Of a stretch of DNA of 43,244 bases, positions 40,935 through 43,244 are shown one piece after another. The first letter of the stretch is position 1. Every line of letters starts with the position of its first letter. Source of the stretch: Multifurca ochricompacta (Eukaryota > Basidiomycota > Agaricomycetes > Russulales > Russulaceae); assembly GCA_022496185.1 (NCBI GenBank), contig WTXG01000287.1, forward strand, positions 1 to 43,244, read 5' to 3'. The notes under the pieces were generated by a model. It saw only the letters and a list, made by a program, of their open reading frames with translations, had not been told where the DNA came from and made no database searches. A program made the position numbers and the translations under genes.

Positions 40935-41506
40935 TGTTACGTCCGGTGTGAGACGTTCTGCACGACTTGTGCGACAGCTTCGTAGGTTTCGGGTAAGAGA
41001 CCAATAAGGCCCCTTGGAGTTTAAGTGGACGAGTCAAAGTCAAAGGGGCTGTTCCCTAATGACAGTGTTGAATGGAAAAGTGCCAAAAGCACTGAGACGA
41101 TCGAGTCAGAGGTTTCAAGGGGAAGTCCAGAAGACGAACACCGATGTATTCAATAAGTCGAGTCTGAGGTCTACAGGGTAGTTACAGCGGACTTATATAC
41201 GTAATCTAGTGGGCGTCTAGGAGATAGGAACACGGAGTCAAGTGGGCCCGAATATCTGAAAGCGGAGGGCGTAAAGCCTGGCTTCTGATAGGGTATTAAG
41301 TAAGTGTCCGGTCGTATGATAAGACGATAAGCGATAACAGCGATAACGATAAGCAAACATGAACAAGCAAGGAGGTCACGGGGAGGGACGAAGAGCATGT
41401 GACGGATCCCACGATGGGGACGTGATCTGATAGTGGAGTGTAGGCGGTAAAGAGGGATTGTCGTTGGGTAAGAAAAAGAATACGGGCGAAGACGGGGTTC
41501 GTAACA
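40935..41506 (-). repeat. G4 3' LTR
   Basis: 572 bp, TGTTACGTCCGG..GTTCGTAACA. AAGTCGAGTCT is present near 41155 on the plus strand, and a TATATAC/GTATATAAG-type promoter box lies next to it. Confidence 0.92.
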
Positions 41507-41537
41507 TCACCCCCTCTTCTGGTTCTAGCAGACCCGG

Positions 41538-42735
41538 CTAGAAACGACTCGTACCGTCATCATCCTGCACCAGCTCCAAATAATCATCAGCTACATTACA
41601 ATCGTCCATCGTATAGTTCTCTTTGTCTGCGTCTTGGGGGCATTGGTGAGTACGGAGGAACCCGTAAGGGCCACGTTGTCCACATAGGCGGCATAAGTCG
41701 TGGACGGGACAGTCCAACTCCCGATGCCCTGCATTGTGACGCAGGCACTTGCCACACCATCCGGACGGGTTGGTGATCGTCGGCGCGACTCCTACTCGGC
41801 GGAAGATACAAAACCTGCTCCAATGCAGGTTGCTGCGACAGTGCCGGCACCACTTGCGATTGAGAGGCAGTTCCAGCTAATGTGATACTTACTGTCGCAT
41901 CTCCAGCACGTCTCTCCCCGGGGGTTCTCATGCATGCGCGGCATCTCGAATCGGTTTGGCAGCAGCACCGGAGCAGCCCCTAGTGATCACGGTGGAAGGG
42001 GTCGGGCATAGGTGTCAGCGTACCTCTCCGCAATCGTCTGATATGCATCCCCCTTCTCCAACCTTTTTCGAATCTCTACTAACTCCTGCTCGATCTGGAA
42101 CATCCCGTTGGTAAGCCGGGCCATCATCTTGGCATGTTCTTTGTACTGCCGGTTGAGTGTGTTGCGCAGGGTCAGATTCTTCCGCAGCCTCATTACCTCA
42201 GCTTTAAGGCGCGGAAGTCGCATGTCACTCATCACCTCGTCGATGGCAAAGGCCCGGGAATCTTCGGCGGCCAGATGCCCCAGCTGTTCATCGGTCATCG
42301 TATGATGCAGACGACCCGTATACCTTTCCTCCAGATAAACCGGAGCTCCATAGACTGGGCCGTCCTTTTCATGCATCCGGCGACGTCCATCCCCCCATTG
42401 GTGTAGAAGATATACTTGGCGATGGCAACGGTTCCGTCGCCCATGGTGATCTCTAGCGGGTAGTACGTGGAGGAGTTGGGATTGTTAAGGAAGAAGGGGA
42501 ATTCGGGGACCTCGTCATCTGACTCCATACCCACCAGGTCATTCGGGTGTGGCTCTTCACAGTGTTCGAAGTCATCGTTGGGATTGGGGGACTGTTTCTT
42601 TACTCGAGCTTCAGCAGCCTCGTAGTCAATGGGTGAGGAAGGGCGTGTAGAGGGATGGGCGGAGGGAAAGTTCTCGACCGCTACGGTAGTGGCGGTGAAG
42701 GCGTCGACGGCAGCGTTGGCAGCGATGAAAGACAT
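41538..42735 (-). pseudogene. G4 ORF3: zinc-knuckle protein, frameshifted
   Basis: ATG 42735 (MSFIAANAAVDAFTATTVAV), DYEAAEARVKKQSPNPNDDF, FFLNNPNSSTYYPLEITMGD, a frameshift at about 42375, then EKDGPVYGAPVYLEERYTG, MRLPRLKAEVMRLRKNLTL, MFQIEQELVEIRKRLEKGDA, TGA after RPLPP near 41987, CWRCDSKYHISWNC, another shift, and a zinc-rich end. TAG at 41538-41540 is 31 nt from the LTR, as in G2 and G3. Conservation of length, order and end point in three copies shows that it belongs to the element. Confidence 0.82.
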
Positions 42736-42810
42736 AATGGATTGTATGGTGGTAGGACGTTGCTGGGGAGCATGTACTGGGGAACTTCAACTGGGGGAGT
42801 TGTTCCTCTT

Positions 42811-43244
42811 TTAATCATCTTTGGGCGCTTCTGGATGTCGGGTATGGAACTCCGAGATAAGGACCGGGGCGAAGATATTCCCGGCTGGCTCCCACGAACT
42901 GTCAGAGTCTGGGAATCCCTTCCACTTGACTAGGTAGTGCATTTTGCGCCCTCGGCCTTTTCTCATTGAGTCTAGAATGCGCTCCACTTCCCACTCCGCT
43001 TCGCCATCGATAAGGTCAGGTGGGGGTCTTGGGAAGTTCTCCCCATGAAGGGACGTCTCCTTGTATGGCGTCAGAAGTTTGGCATGGAAGACGGGATGGA
43101 TCTTCCATTTGGGTGGTAATCGCAATTCGTATGACACATCTGACAGCTTCCTTGTGACCTGGAAGGGCCCATGGCGTCGAGGCGCTAATTTAGCTGTGGG
43201 GTGTGACGTGTGAATGTTTCTCCCTCGAGCCAGACCCAGTCATT
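42811..43244 (-). CDS. G4 pol C-terminus with chromodomain (partial)
   Basis: The frame enters from the right edge of the window. It reads VSYELRLPPKWKIHPVFHAK, LLTPYKETSLHGENFPRPPP, then the chromodomain EWEVERILDSMRKGRGRK, MHYLVKWKGFPDSDSSWEPA and ISEFHTRHPEAPKDD, and stops at 42811. Chromodomains of this type direct integration to chromatin in chromoviruses. The rest of pol and the 5' LTR are outside the window. No lesion is visible in this part of the frame. The ORF3 start lies 75 bp downstream. Confidence 0.88.

Larger units (their letters stand above)
40935..43244 (-). mobile_element. G4: G2-family chromovirus inserted in G3, runs off the right edge
   Basis: 3' LTR 40935-41506, polypurine tract, ORF3 41538-42735 and the C-terminal end of pol (42811 to the edge), minus strand. 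The left flank ends ATCAT (40930-40934), the expected duplication. G4 retains more CpG than G3, which it interrupts, in keeping with a younger insertion. Confidence 0.92.

Overview
The window is from a fungal genome, very probably an Agaricomycete basidiomycete. Three observations support this: genes broken by short 50-65 nt GT..AG introns; a DUF6535 gene and a Goodbye-NACHT-ankyrin gene, families best known from Agaricomycetes; and retroelements that carry the signature of CpG methylation damage. No bacterial, CRISPR or tRNA/rRNA features were seen.

Bases 1-12.3 kb are host sequence with transposon scars. On the minus strand lie the 5' end of an unrecognised gene running off the left edge, an apparently intact multi-exon NCS1 purine-cytosine permease (818-3039), a DUF6535 pseudogene (3787-6381) broken by a solo LTR and by a 139 bp TA-flanked MITE, and an NLR-like gene (7984-12040) with Goodbye, NACHT and 14 near-identical ankyrin repeats. 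One in-frame TAA separates the NLR's NACHT part from its repeats. A likely solo LTR (7011-7328) and an LTR fragment (7738-7905) lie between the last two.

Bases 12.3-32.2 kb are a nest of retroelements. A LINE ORF2 fragment is cut by a gypsy-like element (here G1a, LTR 12646-13315). Its gag is interrupted by three insertions: a 6577 bp Ty1/copia element (14396-20972, TSD GAGTG, 502 bp LTRs), a 1708 bp poly(A)-tailed element carrying only a LINE ORF1-like gene (21601-23308, 14 bp TSD), and a Ty3/gypsy chromovirus (G2, 23402-32182). G2 itself carries two solo LTRs.

Bases 32.2-43.2 kb hold a second, more mutated G1 copy (G1b). It is cut by a GC-rich sequence that resembles a hAT element end and that contains two solo LTRs. 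Then follow two minus-strand relatives of G2: G3 (35557-40934), whose pol carries another solo LTR and is interrupted by G4 (40935 to the right edge).

Three themes stand out. G2, G3 and G4 all carry an extra ORF after the integrase chromodomain, with four zinc-knuckle-like motifs and a stop 31 nt before the 3' LTR; this is the best candidate for an under-described system here. G2 has an 11-nt match between its primer-binding site and the inferred mRNA 5' end, as in Tf1-type self-priming. Finally, decay is dominated by CpG to TpG/CpA change: in the gag and gag-pol frames I read, the internal stops are TGA where CGA arginine is expected.
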